A DNA stretch of 39,799 nt, from the NCBI GenBank assembly GCA_039188975.1, contig JBCCYT010000022.1:1-39799 (forward strand), written 5' to 3'. The position numbers and the translations under genes were made by a program. This document shows, piece by piece, positions 14,047-22,778 of the stretch (position 1 is its first letter; each line of letters begins with the position of its first letter). Source of the stretch: UBA11606 sp039188975 (GTDB taxonomy: Bacteria > Actinomycetota > Acidimicrobiia > Acidimicrobiales > Aldehydirespiratoraceae). Under the pieces are notes generated by a model, which was given only the letters and a program-made list of their open reading frames with translations, made no database searches and had not been told where the DNA came from.

Positions 14047-15261
14047 ATGCGGTTGCTGCCGGGACTCGTGATTGCGGCGATGATCGCCGGTGGCTGCGCA
14101 GATGGGTCGCAACGTCCGACGCTCGACCCGACGGTTCAGGAGCCGACGAGCACCCTGGGGGCCGAGGCGCCGGCTGCGGCGTCGAGCATCGTGGTCGATG
14201 AGGCGCCGACCTTCGACGCGGAAGAAACCGCCACCTTTGTCGGGCGGGCCGACATCAACCTCACCGGGAACCGGGTGAGCGTCGGGGCTGGTGACCTGGA
14301 CGGGCCGTCGATCGATCTCCAACTCGAGAGCGCCGCCATGTGGATCGTGCCGACATCGAACGAGGCCGGGGCGCCGTGGATCGCTGCGCTGGCCGACGGG
14401 ACGCTCGTCTCGATCGATCTCTTTTCGTCGGCGGTCGTCGTCCTCGATCCGGCATGGGGAGACGCCGAACCGGCGGTGGTCAGCGGCACGATTCGCCGGG
14501 TGGAGCCGGTGTGGGATGGTGCCGCGCCGCTGCCCGACGCCCGTCTGGTGCGCGATGACACCATGTCGGTGATGTTGACCGATCCGACCGATCGGTATGC
14601 CCACGACGTGTTGGGCGATGATCTCGAAGCGGCGGCGATCGAGGTCATCGGCGATGTGGCGACCCGCATCGAACTCGATGGTGACGTCGTCGAGGGTCGA
14701 AGCGCGCTGTTGGGCGATGTCGACGGCGACGCGACGAACGAGATCCTGGTGACCCAGAGCAATGCGGTGGTGGGCGCCCGGCTCGTGCTGTACGGCTCCG
14801 ATGGTGGTCAGATCGCGGCGTCGGAACCGATCGGGCGCGGGAATCGCTGGCGCAACCAGTTGGCGATCGCGCCGGTCGGTCCCAACGGCGAGGTCGAGAT
14901 CATCGATGTGCGCACGCCTCATCTGGGCCGCACGATCGAGTGGTTCCGCATCGAGGGTGATCAGCTCGTTCGGGTCGCGACTCGGGACGGTTTCACGAGC
15001 CATGTGCTCGGTTCTCGGAACCTGGATCTGGCGATCGTGGCCGACGCCGACAGCGATGGTCTGCTCGAAGTCGTCGCCCCGACATCGGATCGTCGCGGGC
15101 TGAGTGCGATCGCCCGCACGGTCGATGGCACCACGATCGAGTTCACCGTCGAGCTGGATGCGCCGCTGTCATCGAATGTGGGCGCAGTCGATCATCCTGA
15201 CGGCGGCGCAACCTACGCCGCCGGGACGTCGAGCGGCATGGTGCGGTTCTGGGTCAGCTGA
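14047..15261 (+). CDS. Lipoprotein with FG-GAP/VCBS-like repeats
   Basis: A 404-residue predicted lipoprotein: the N-terminal hydrophobic segment ends in the lipobox IAGGC (Cys17). Acidic Asp-rich loops such as LLGDVDGDATNEILV and IVADADSDGLLEVVAP resemble the calcium-binding turns of FG-GAP/VCBS beta-propeller repeats, so a surface beta-propeller is likely. No catalytic motif is visible; ligand or adhesion partner is unknown. A GTG at 14044 immediately precedes the ATG at 14047 and is equally possible. It diverges from the photolyase-like gene and is followed by a structured intergenic region with a terminator. Confidence 0.75.
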   Translation: MRLLPGLVIAAMIAGGCADGSQRPTLDPTVQEPTSTLGAEAPAAASSIVVDEAPTFDAEETATFVGRADINLTGNRVSVGAGDLDGPSIDLQLESAAMWIVPTSNEAGAPWIAALADGTLVSIDLFSSAVVVLDPAWGDAEPAVVSGTIRRVEPVWDGAAPLPDARLVRDDTMSVMLTDPTDRYAHDVLGDDLEAAAIEVIGDVATRIELDGDVVEGRSALLGDVDGDATNEILVTQSNAVVGARLVLYGSDGGQIAASEPIGRGNRWRNQLAIAPVGPNGEVEIIDVRTPHLGRTIEWFRIEGDQLVRVATRDGFTSHVLGSRNLDLAIVADADSDGLLEVVAPTSDRRGLSAIARTVDGTTIEFTVELDAPLSSNVGAVDHPDGGATYAAGTSSGMVRFWVS

Positions 15262-15312
15262 CCGAATGGTCCGCGCGCTCCCCAATTTCTGAACTATGTT
15301 CTCCTCGCTCGC

Positions 15313-15420
15313 GACCCACGGCACCAGCATGCTGGGTCCCCATGATGTGATCAGTGAGGCCGCCGCCCCCTGATCACACCGCCTGGCACCGGATTCGCCG
15401 CCGGTGCCAGGCGTCGTTTT
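15313..15420 (+). ncRNA. Candidate structured RNA or 3' leader: three hairpins
   Basis: Between two convergent genes lie three successive inverted repeats: GACCCA/TGGGTC (15313-15318 with 15333-15338), TGTGATCAG/CTGATCACA (15346-15354 with 15370-15378, C-rich loop), and a 12-bp terminator stem (see next entry). This density is unlike neighbouring gaps. It could be the 3' UTR of the lipoprotein gene or a short independent RNA. A weak TATGTT at 15295 is the only promoter-like sequence seen. The C-rich loop recalls the actinobacterial 6C RNA, but I could not confirm that. Confidence 0.4.
15381..15420 (+). terminator. Intrinsic terminator after the lipoprotein gene
   Basis: A perfect 12-bp stem, GCCTGGCACCGG (15381-15392) with CCGGTGCCAGGC (15401-15412), has an 8-base loop and is followed by GTCGTTTT (15413-15420). 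It should end rightward transcription before the convergent amidase gene. Confidence 0.8.
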
Positions 15421-15429
15421 GGGCTGCGG

Positions 15430-16716
15430 TCAACGGACCGAGCGGGCCGACTCGACCTGGTGCCCGATCTGCAGCACACCGGCATCGGCCCCGAGTGGCC
15501 CGCTGATGAGTAAGCCGAGGGGAAGCCCGCTCCGGTCGGTCCCGAACGGCATGGTCAAAGAGGGGTGGCCGGTCACATCCCACAGGGCAAGGTTGCCGAC
15601 CCGCTCGAACCGGTCGGCCGCTTGACCCTCCGACACGGTTCGAGTGCCGGTGCGAGTCGTTGGGCAGATCACGGCGTCAAAGGCACTGATCCGGTTGCTC
15701 ACCTCCGATGAGAGCGCTCGCTGGCTCGCCTCCGCCGCTCGATAGTCGACTGGATCGACGCGTTCATAGCGTGAGTACCACTCCCACAGCTCGGGGCCGA
15801 AGGCGTCGTGGCCGCACTGCGCGAACACCTCGCCGTATTCGTCGACGAGGTCGGCGCCGAGCACGGTGGCGATGTCGTCGTCGACCGCTCGAAGGTCGAG
15901 ACCGAGGTCGAGGTCGGTCACCGTGCAACCGAGCGCCTCGAGCAACGCAACAACAGGCTCGAACGCCGCCATCACGTCGTCGTCACATCGATCGACGAAG
16001 TCCCCCCGCAGCAGCCCGATCGACGCCCCGTCGAGTGGCTGGCCGAGGCGGGCGGTCGGGTCGTCATGGCCGGCAGTCTGGATGACGGCCAGGAGGGCTG
16101 CTGCGTCTGCGACGTTCGCGGTCATCGGCCCGATGTGGTCCATCGATCGGGTGCAGACGCTGGCGCCATCGTTGGACACCCGGCCAAACGTCGGCTTGTG
16201 GCCGACGATGCCGCAGGTCGATGCGGGGTGTCGGATCGAGCCTCCGGTGTCGCTGCCGATGGCGAACGAGACGAGACCGGCGGCGACGGCGGCGGCGGAT
16301 CCCGACGATGAGCCGCCCGGATAGTGCCCAGCCCGCAACGGGTTTCGCACGTCTCCGTAGTGGACGTTGATGCCGACGGTGCCGCAGGCGAGTTCGGTCA
16401 TGTTGGTCTTGCCGACGATGATGGCGCCGGCTTCTCGGAGTTGAGCGACCACCGCCGCATCGGTCGTCGGTGCCCGGCCCTGGAACACACCGAGCCCGTA
16501 GGTCGTGGCCAAACCGGCGGTGTCGAGGTTGTCTTTCACCGCTACCGCCTGGCCATCGAGTGGGCCTCGCACGGTGCCCGAGGCTCGCCGTTCGTCAGCG
16601 GCAGCAGCCGCCGCCAGTGCGCCTGCGCGGTCAACGGTGATGAACGCGTTGAGTTCGGCCTGGGATGCCGCGATGTGGTCGAGGGTCTGGGTGATGTGGT
16701 CGGCGACGGCGGTCAT
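15430..16716 (-). CDS. Amidase-signature (AS) family amidohydrolase
   Basis: A 428-residue AS-family enzyme hydrolysing an amide or related C-N bond with a Ser-cisSer-Lys triad: Lys61 (AVAVKDNLDTAG), Ser136 (PGGSSSGSAAAVAAG) and Ser160 (SDTGGSIRHPAS). The 24-residue Ser-Ser spacing is that of known family members. It resembles GatA-like amidases, but no gatB or gatC is nearby, so a role in tRNA amidation is unlikely, and the substrate is unknown. It follows the TetR gene by 19 bases on the same strand, so it is probably the main target of that regulator. The ATG at 16716 gives the normal length. Confidence 0.9.
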   Translation of the reverse strand: MTAVADHITQTLDHIAASQAELNAFITVDRAGALAAAAAADERRASGTVRGPLDGQAVAVKDNLDTAGLATTYGLGVFQGRAPTTDAAVVAQLREAGAIIVGKTNMTELACGTVGINVHYGDVRNPLRAGHYPGGSSSGSAAAVAAGLVSFAIGSDTGGSIRHPASTCGIVGHKPTFGRVSNDGASVCTRSMDHIGPMTANVADAAALLAVIQTAGHDDPTARLGQPLDGASIGLLRGDFVDRCDDDVMAAFEPVVALLEALGCTVTDLDLGLDLRAVDDDIATVLGADLVDEYGEVFAQCGHDAFGPELWEWYSRYERVDPVDYRAAEASQRALSSEVSNRISAFDAVICPTTRTGTRTVSEGQAADRFERVGNLALWDVTGHPSLTMPFGTDRSGLPLGLLISGPLGADAGVLQIGHQVESARSVR

Positions 16717-16735
16717 CGTCGCCGAGTCTGGCCGA

Positions 16736-17341
16736 TCAGTCGGCGAGGGGGGCGAGAACGCCCAGCGATGCGTCGAGCAGGTCGCCGAAGTCGCCGTGCC
16801 CGTCGTCGGCTCCCCACCGGCGGATCGCAGATCTGAATGCGGCGAAGGCGGCGCCGGCGAGGACTTCCGGGAACGGGTCGGCGAGTGGGTCGACGCTCAT
16901 CCGCTGGGCGATGGCGGCGGTGAGTTCGTGCTCCCAGTCGGTTTGCACGACCGCGCGGGCGTGCGCCGCGACGGATGGGAACGCCGCCGCCAGTCGAGCT
17001 TGCAGGAGGGCTTCCTCGTGGTTCGTGCGGTAGTGCTCCGCAATCGTGCCGACCGAGAACCGCACCGCGTCGACCACGTGTTCGTCGGCCGGTCGGCTGG
17101 CGAAGGCGGCCGCCATGGTGTCGCGAAGCTCGTCGACGTGGCCGTAGAGCACGGCTTCCTTCGACGGGAAGTGGCGAAAGAACGTGCGTTGCGAGACGTC
17201 GGCGGCATCCGCGATGTCTTCGGTCGTGACCGCATCGAAGCCTCGTTCGGCGAAAAGCGCTGCTGCGTGGGCCATCAGTTCGTCGCGGGTCTGGCGCTTC
17301 TTGCGTTCGCGGCGACCGGGCTCGGTGGCGAGGTCCGACAT
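16736..17341 (-). CDS. TetR-family transcriptional regulator
   Basis: A 201-residue regulator. The DNA-binding HTH occupies about residues 15-60 (RDELMAHAAALFAERGFDAV, TEDIADAADVSQRTFFRHFPSKEAVLYGH), and the remainder is the variable ligand-binding helical domain. The ATG at 17341 puts the HTH at the usual distance from the start; the longer open frame runs back over the divergent gene. A 32-bp inverted repeat lies in the divergent promoter region, so it probably represses itself, the amidase, and the HAD-PlsC operon. The effector is likely a fatty-acid- or aromatic-derived molecule by context (inference). Confidence 0.9.
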   Translation of the reverse strand: MSDLATEPGRRERKKRQTRDELMAHAAALFAERGFDAVTTEDIADAADVSQRTFFRHFPSKEAVLYGHVDELRDTMAAAFASRPADEHVVDAVRFSVGTIAEHYRTNHEEALLQARLAAAFPSVAAHARAVVQTDWEHELTAAIAQRMSVDPLADPFPEVLAGAAFAAFRSAIRRWGADDGHGDFGDLLDASLGVLAPLAD

Positions 17342-17371
17342 GACGTCATCGTAGGGCCACGGGCGGCAAAC

Positions 17372-17403
17372 TGTCAGCAGTTGACTGATGTCAGTCGCTG
17401 ACA
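17372..17403. promoter_or_regulatory. Probable TetR operator, 32-bp inverted repeat
   Basis: The arms TGTCAGC (17372-17378) and GCTGACA (17397-17403) flank inner arms TGAC (17382-17385) and GTCA (17390-17393) in symmetric positions. It lies between the divergent TetR and HAD-PlsC genes and overlaps the latter's -35 box, as expected for repression. Confidence 0.65.
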
Positions 17404-17410
17404 TTATGCT
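17381..17410 (+). promoter_or_regulatory. Sigma70-like promoter of the HAD-PlsC operon
   Basis: TTGACT (17381-17386) and TATGCT (17405-17410) are separated by 18 bases. Transcription would start near 17417, almost exactly at the GTG start of the gene, so the mRNA may be leaderless. Confidence 0.5.
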
Positions 17411-17417
17411 CGTTGAC

Positions 17418-18836
17418 GTGACCCGCGCCGCGATCTTCGACCTCGACCGCACCCTCGTCCTCACCTCGTCCGCTTCGACGTTCCAGAAACACCTGATCAA
17501 TGCCGGCCTGATGGAAGAACGCCACATCCCCGGCCAGGGTGCCTACGAAAAGAGCTACGAGATGCTGGGTGAAAACCCGGTGATGATGCAGCTCGCCCGC
17601 TTCTTTGTGCGCACCGCCACCGGATGGCCGGTCGCAACCGTCGCGGCCGCGGCCGACGCTGCAGCCGACGAACTCGTCGCCATGGTCCCTCGCAAGGCCC
17701 GAGAAGAACTCGACGGCCACAAAGCCGCCGGACGCCAGCTGGTCCTCGCCACGACCTCTCCGGCCGCCTTCGTCACCCCGTTCGCCGAACGGCTCGGGTT
17801 CGACCACGTCGTCGCCACGACATGGGTCGCCGAGCAAGGTGTCTACACCGGCGAAACCGCAAGCGGCTTCCTGTGGGGCCGAGCAAAGCGCGACGCCGTG
17901 ATCGAGCTGGCTGACCGTGAAGGCATCAACCTGGCCGGAAGCTACGCCTACTCCGACTCCGCCTACGACGTGCCCCTCCTCGCCGCCGTCGGCAAGCCGC
18001 AAGCGATGAATCCCGACCCCCACCTCACCGTCATCGCGGGCCTCAACGATTGGCCGATCCGCAACTTCGACAAGTCGCCCGGTGTGTTGAAGATCGCCGG
18101 TCGAGAAATGCAGGAGTGGCTGCGGCCCTTCAGCCGCCCCGAGCTGATCCCGAACGCTCGGTTCTCGTTCGTCGACGTCGACAACATCCCCGCCGAGGGG
18201 CCCGTCATCTTGGTGTTCAACCACCGCAGCTATTTCGACCCCACCGCCATCAACCTGCTGCTCGCTCGGGCCGGACGCAGTGCGCGCTTCCTCGGCAAGA
18301 AAGAAGTGTTCGACATTCCCATTCTCGGCCGGCTCGGTCGGCTGTTGGGCGGCATCCGGGTCGACCGCGGCACGGGCGACGACGCCCCACTCGAAAAGGC
18401 GGTCGAAGCGCTCGAGATCGGCGAACTCGTCGCCATGGCACCGCAAGGCACCATTCCGCGCGGTCCGGCCTTCTTCGATCCCGAACTCAAGGGTCGCTGG
18501 GGAGCCGCCAAACTCGCCCACGACACCAGGGCAACCGTCATCCCCGTCGGCTTGTGGGGCACCGAGAAGGTCTGGCCTCGCAGCGCCCGCCTCCCGAACC
18601 TCGACCTGCTCGATCCACCTGACGTCAGCGTTGTGGTCGGCGAACCGGTCCAGCTCAAGTACAAGAGCCTCGACAAGGACACCAAGCGCATCATGGCCGC
18701 CATCTCGACGCTGTTGCCCCCGCAGGCTCGAGAGCCGTACGAGCCGACGGCCGATGAACTCCGCGCCACCTTCCCGCCTGGCTACCAGGGCGACCCGACC
18801 ACCGAAGCCGACCGTCGACCCGGGAGTGACACATGA
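17418..18836 (+). CDS. HAD-IB phosphatase fused to PlsC-type acyltransferase
   Basis: A 472-residue bifunctional protein of glycerolipid synthesis type. Residues 1 to about 205 form a SerB-like HAD domain: AAIFDLDRTL carries the DxD nucleophile pair (Asp8, Asp10), ATTSPAAFVTPFAERLGF is motif II, and YAYSDSAYDVPLL is motif IV. Residues about 250-440 are a PlsC/LPLAT domain with NHRSYFD (268-274) as the NHx4D acyl-transfer motif and APQGTIPRG as the substrate-binding block. This fusion could acylate lysophosphatidate and dephosphorylate a phosphorylated lipid. ATG 17406 and 17388 are in frame, but 17388 lies inside the operator and 17406 inside the -10 box. It overlaps the WS/DGAT gene by four bases. 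Confidence 0.9.
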   Translation: MTRAAIFDLDRTLVLTSSASTFQKHLINAGLMEERHIPGQGAYEKSYEMLGENPVMMQLARFFVRTATGWPVATVAAAADAAADELVAMVPRKAREELDGHKAAGRQLVLATTSPAAFVTPFAERLGFDHVVATTWVAEQGVYTGETASGFLWGRAKRDAVIELADREGINLAGSYAYSDSAYDVPLLAAVGKPQAMNPDPHLTVIAGLNDWPIRNFDKSPGVLKIAGREMQEWLRPFSRPELIPNARFSFVDVDNIPAEGPVILVFNHRSYFDPTAINLLLARAGRSARFLGKKEVFDIPILGRLGRLLGGIRVDRGTGDDAPLEKAVEALEIGELVAMAPQGTIPRGPAFFDPELKGRWGAAKLAHDTRATVIPVGLWGTEKVWPRSARLPNLDLLDPPDVSVVVGEPVQLKYKSLDKDTKRIMAAISTLLPPQAREPYEPTADELRATFPPGYQGDPTTEADRRPGSDT

Positions 18837-20287
18837 GCAACCGCACCCGCGAGCTTCGCTTCGAGCAGAAGATGACCGACGCCGAAGCCCTGATGTGGAA
18901 TGTCGAAAAGGACCCGTGGCTCAGCCCCAACGGCGCGATGGTCTCGATCCTCGACAAACCGATCGACGCCGACATGTTCCGGCAGCGGATCCAATACGCC
19001 GTCTCGGAGGTTCCCCGACTTCGAGAACGGGTCGTGCCCGGGTTCGGTCGACTCGCGCCCCCGATGTGGGCAACCGACCCAGAGTTCGACTTCGACTATC
19101 ACGTCCGCCACGTGTCGCTGCCCGCGCCCGGCACGGAACGCCAGCTCTACGACCTCGCCACCCGGTGGTACGAAGACCCCTACGATCGCACCCGGCCGCT
19201 GTGGATGTTCGTCGTCGTCGACGGGCTCGAGGGCGGACGCGGCGCGCTGTTTTCGAAGATGCATCACTCGATCACCGACGGCATCGGTGCGCTACGACTG
19301 TCCGAGAAGTACCTCGACCTCGCAGCTGACGCCGAGCAGCCGGCACCGGTGGATCTCGATGCCGTCATGGCCGAAGCCATCGCCGTCGAGGAAGCAGCGG
19401 AGCGCAGTGCGGACGGGGTGTCACCGGCCGACAATTTGCGTCGCAGCCTCGGCCACATCGCTCGTCGTCAGGCCGGCCGGGCCCGTCGTGCGCTCGGTGA
19501 GGTCTCCACCTGGACAGGTGACCCACTGCTCGCACGCGACTTCGCCGAGGAGCAGATCGATCAGGTTCGGGCGGTCATCGACCAGCTCGACCGCAACGAC
19601 GAGACCCATCCCGGTTCGCCGCTGTGGACCGAACGCAGTCGCCGCCGCCACCTGGAGACCATCACCCTCTCGGTCGCTGCGTTGAAGGCCACTGGTAAGG
19701 AACTCAATGCGTCGATCAATGATCTGTTCGTCGCCGGTGTCGCGATGGGGGCAATCGACTACCACAAGGCCCACGGGGTGACCCCCGACGGGCTCAACGC
19801 CAGCTTCGTTGTCAGCACCCGACGCGACGATGCGATCGGCGGGAACTCCTTCACCCCGACGATGCTTCCGCTCAGCGGGAACTACCGAAAGCCCAAGCCG
19901 TACCTGAAAGACGTCAAGAAACGCATGGCCGCGGAGCGGGATTCCATCGCCGGCGACGGCGCCCTGACCGGCCTGGCTGGTGTCGCCAACCTGTTGCCCA
20001 CGTCGGTCATCACCCAGGTCGCTCGAGCCACGGCGGGCAAACTCGACATCGCCACATCGAACCTGCGAGGCGCCCCGTTCCCGACGTTCATTGCGGGGGC
20101 TGAGGTGCTGCGCAACATCACGCTCGGCCCGGTATCGGGTACCGCGATGAACATCACCGCCATGTCGACTGCTGACGTCTTCGAGATCGGCATCGTCGTC
20201 GACCCGGCCGCGGTCGCTGAACCGTCGCGTCTGCGCGACCACATGGCGGACGCCTTCGCCGCCCTGCTTGCGGCGGCCGAAAACTGA
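18833..20287 (+). CDS. Wax ester synthase/diacylglycerol acyltransferase (WS/DGAT)
   Basis: Transfers an acyl group from acyl-CoA to diacylglycerol or a fatty alcohol, making storage triacylglycerol or wax ester. The 484-residue product has the active-site motif HHSITDG at 144-150 (consensus HHxxxDG) and the family block at the start (MTDAEALMWNVEKDPWLSP). The PLWMFVVVDGLEGGRGALF segment before the motif and the SNLRGAPFP segment near residue 405 are further family marks. It follows the HAD-PlsC acyltransferase with an ATGA overlap, which puts two steps of glycerolipid synthesis together. The acyl-CoA synthetase gene follows after 44 bases. Confidence 0.93.
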   Translation: MSNRTRELRFEQKMTDAEALMWNVEKDPWLSPNGAMVSILDKPIDADMFRQRIQYAVSEVPRLRERVVPGFGRLAPPMWATDPEFDFDYHVRHVSLPAPGTERQLYDLATRWYEDPYDRTRPLWMFVVVDGLEGGRGALFSKMHHSITDGIGALRLSEKYLDLAADAEQPAPVDLDAVMAEAIAVEEAAERSADGVSPADNLRRSLGHIARRQAGRARRALGEVSTWTGDPLLARDFAEEQIDQVRAVIDQLDRNDETHPGSPLWTERSRRRHLETITLSVAALKATGKELNASINDLFVAGVAMGAIDYHKAHGVTPDGLNASFVVSTRRDDAIGGNSFTPTMLPLSGNYRKPKPYLKDVKKRMAAERDSIAGDGALTGLAGVANLLPTSVITQVARATAGKLDIATSNLRGAPFPTFIAGAEVLRNITLGPVSGTAMNITAMSTADVFEIGIVVDPAAVAEPSRLRDHMADAFAALLAAAEN

Positions 20288-20331
20288 CCCGTGATTTGCG
20301 ACTTCAGCCGATGGCTGATTAGTTCACGGCC

Positions 20332-21885
20332 GTGGCTGCAATGGCAAGGGACGTGGGGGCCGTCTTCGACCTGATCCGACGGACGGGCCTGCTCGATCCG
20401 ACGCGTACCGCCGCGCTCGCCGGTGGCCTCACCCGGTGGGGACCGTCGTTGGCCGCAGGAGTCGCGGCTGGCGCCGTGCGGTTGCGCAATCGACCGGCGG
20501 TCATCGACGAGGCCGGCACCGTCACCTGGGGCCAGCTGGACCATCGCACGTCTCTGCTCGCTCGAGGTCTGCGGGCACACCGTGTGCCTCGCGGTTCGCA
20601 GATGGGCATCCTGTGTCGGAACCATCGAGGGTTCGTCGAAGCGTCGGTGGCGGCCGCCAAGGCGGGCCTGGTGCCGGTGTATCTCAACACCGGCAGTGCC
20701 GCCGCCCAGCTCGCCGAAGTCATCGAGCGAGAGTCGATCGGTGTGCTCGTCGGCGATGCCGAGCTCCTCGCCGACCTCGCCAATGCGGCGGTTCCGGGCC
20801 CGATCTTCGCGATTGGACCTGACTGGGATGCGGTCGCCGACGCCGGGCGCGGCCGCTTCGATCTCTTGTTGCCGTCGACGATCGCGCCGGTGATCATGAC
20901 CTCCGGCACGACGGGCACCCCCAAAGGGGCTCGTCGCAAGGTCGGCCTCAGCTCGTCGGCCGGCAGTGTCGGCCTGCTCGAGCGCATTCCCTATCGAAGC
21001 GACGACACCATCGTCATCCCTGCGCCGCTGTTTCACGCATGGGGTCTCGCCCACCTCACGATCGCGGTGTCGCTCGGTGCAACGATCGTGCTGACCGAAC
21101 GGTTCGACCCGGAGTCGACCCTCGATGCGGTCGCCCGTCATGGCGGCACGGTTCTCGCTGTCGTTCCCGTCATGTTGCAACGCTTGCTCGCATCGGATCT
21201 CGATCTCTCACCGCTTCGTCGTCTGCGGATCGTCGCCTCGTCGGGATCGGCGTTGCCGGCAACGGTTGCGCTCGAATGGATGGATCGCTGCGGCGACCAC
21301 CTCTACAACCTCTACGGTTCGACGGAGGTGGGGCAGGCCAGCATCGCCACGCCTGACGACCTTCGTGAAGCCCCCGGCACCGCCGGCCGGCCGGTCGACG
21401 GCAGCACGGTCATGATCCTCGATTCCGACGGTGAGCCGGTGCCCGACGGCGAGAGCGGACGCATCTTTGTCGGTTCGGGTGCGTCGTTTGACCACTACAC
21501 GGGCGGCGGTGACAAGGAACGCGTCCACGGTCTGCTGTCGTCGGGTGATGTCGGCCATCTCGATGCTGATGGCCGGTTGTTTGTCACCGGACGAGCCGAC
21601 GACATGATCGTGAGCGGCGGCGAGAACGTGTTCCCCGACGTCGTCGAGGCACTGCTGCTCGAACATCCCGCGGTGATCGATGCGGCCGTGGTCGGCGTCG
21701 ATGATCCCGAGTTCGGTCAGCGACTCAAGGCCGTCCTCGTCGTGGACGGCGTGCTCACGGCGGACGGTGTGCAAGCCCATGTCGCCGGTCGGCTCGGACG
21801 GCACTTCGTTCCTCGCGACGTCGAATTCGTGGCGGTGTTGCCCCGCAACACCACCGGCAAGTTGCTGCGTCGACAGCTGTCATGA
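20332..21885 (+). CDS. Acyl-CoA synthetase (AMP-forming)
   Basis: An adenylate-forming ligase of 517 residues activating a carboxylic (probably fatty) acid to acyl-CoA. It has the P-loop-like TSGTTGTPKG at about 190-199, YGSTEVG as the adenine-binding motif, SSGDVGHLDADGRLFVTGRADDM as the hinge region, and NTTGKLLRR with the C-terminal catalytic Lys. Substrate specificity cannot be read from the sequence, although the neighbours suggest supply of acyl-CoA to WS/DGAT. The start is GTG 20332; ATG 20341 is an alternative. It overlaps the TauD-like gene by four bases. Confidence 0.9.
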   Translation: MAAMARDVGAVFDLIRRTGLLDPTRTAALAGGLTRWGPSLAAGVAAGAVRLRNRPAVIDEAGTVTWGQLDHRTSLLARGLRAHRVPRGSQMGILCRNHRGFVEASVAAAKAGLVPVYLNTGSAAAQLAEVIERESIGVLVGDAELLADLANAAVPGPIFAIGPDWDAVADAGRGRFDLLLPSTIAPVIMTSGTTGTPKGARRKVGLSSSAGSVGLLERIPYRSDDTIVIPAPLFHAWGLAHLTIAVSLGATIVLTERFDPESTLDAVARHGGTVLAVVPVMLQRLLASDLDLSPLRRLRIVASSGSALPATVALEWMDRCGDHLYNLYGSTEVGQASIATPDDLREAPGTAGRPVDGSTVMILDSDGEPVPDGESGRIFVGSGASFDHYTGGGDKERVHGLLSSGDVGHLDADGRLFVTGRADDMIVSGGENVFPDVVEALLLEHPAVIDAAVVGVDDPEFGQRLKAVLVVDGVLTADGVQAHVAGRLGRHFVPRDVEFVAVLPRNTTGKLLRRQLS

Positions 21886-22673
21886 CCAGCGACGGCTGGG
21901 TCGTCACCCGGCTTGCGCCAGCCCTCGGCGCACGGATCGACGGCGTCGATCTCCACCGGGCGAGCGACGTGGAACTCGAACGGCTCCAGGCCCTGCTCGA
22001 CGAGCATCAGGTGCTCGCCCTGCCCCGCCAGGGCGCCGTCGATGTCGATGACCACATTCGAATCGGCGAGGCGTTCGGTGATCCGCTCGTGCATCCGTTC
22101 CTCACGGCCATCCCCGAGCATCCTGCGATCCTGGAAGTGATCAAAGAGCCAGGCGACGCCGAGACGTTCGGCGGCGAGTTCTGGCACTGCGACATCTCGT
22201 TCCTCGATCCGCCCGCGTCGGTGTCGGTGCTGCGAGCGATCGAGCTGCCACCGATGGGCGGCGACACCTTGTTCTCGAACACGATCGCCGCCGTGGAGCG
22301 GCTGTCGGAACCGATTCGCGAGTTGGTGCTCGGTCTCACGGCGACGCACGTCTATCCCGGATTGGACGAAGGGCCCGACACGACGGCGGTGCATCCCGTC
22401 GCCCGTCGCCATCCCCGTACCGGCCAGCTCGCGCTCTACGTCAACCCGGCATTCGTCGCTCGGATCAACGAACTGGAGTCGGCCGAGTCGGACATGTTGC
22501 TCGCCTTCCTCTACTCCCATCAGACCCGCCCGGAGTTCCAGGTGCGGGTCTCGTGGGAACCCGATCAGCTCGTCATCTGGGACAACCGCACAACCGTGCA
22601 CTACGCGATGAACGACTACCCGGGCGAGCGGCGGTCGCTGCATCGGGTCACATCGATCGAGCGGCCAGTCTGA
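21882..22673 (+). CDS. TauD/TfdA-family Fe(II)/2-oxoglutarate dioxygenase
   Basis: A 263-residue non-heme iron dioxygenase. The metal ligands are His102 and Asp104 (WHCDISF) and His240 (TTVHYA), and Arg251 lies 11 residues after the distal His, as in TauD where it binds 2-oxoglutarate. The overall length and the early VDLHRASDVELERL pattern are also typical. Family members oxidise taurine, sulfonates, phenoxyacetates, carnitine and other small acids, so the substrate is open. Coupling by ATGA to an acyl-CoA synthetase suggests a carboxylate substrate or a hydroxylated precursor (inference). The C-terminus ends before a promoter region. Confidence 0.9.
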   Translation: MTSDGWVVTRLAPALGARIDGVDLHRASDVELERLQALLDEHQVLALPRQGAVDVDDHIRIGEAFGDPLVHPFLTAIPEHPAILEVIKEPGDAETFGGEFWHCDISFLDPPASVSVLRAIELPPMGGDTLFSNTIAAVERLSEPIRELVLGLTATHVYPGLDEGPDTTAVHPVARRHPRTGQLALYVNPAFVARINELESAESDMLLAFLYSHQTRPEFQVRVSWEPDQLVIWDNRTTVHYAMNDYPGERRSLHRVTSIERPV

Positions 22674-22760
22674 CCGTCTGGCTTGCATCGGTGTGACGGT
22701 TGACGCATCCTGTGCCGGGCTCATCGTGGGGATCGAGCCGGAGTTGGCCGTTGGCTGAAG

Positions 22761-22778
22761 TGGTTAAAGCCTTGACCA
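22761..22778. promoter_or_regulatory. 18-bp palindromic operator, FadD-ABC operon
   Basis: TGGTTAAAGCCTTGACCA is a near-palindrome with two mismatched pairs, overlapping the -35 box at 22772-22777. It matches the perfect palindrome at 30585-30602 in the paaZ promoter under the shared pattern TGrTyAArGsCTTGAyCA, allowing one position of difference. Confidence 0.55.

Noticed and set aside
12994..15003. 669-codon minus-strand frame across the photolyase-like and lipoprotein genes
   Set aside because: It crosses two genes of opposite orientation and its translation is Arg-rich without domain signals.
15430..16716. Amidase as GatA of the tRNA amidotransferase
   Set aside because: No gatB or gatC nearby and the gene is coupled to a TetR regulator, which suits a catabolic amidase.
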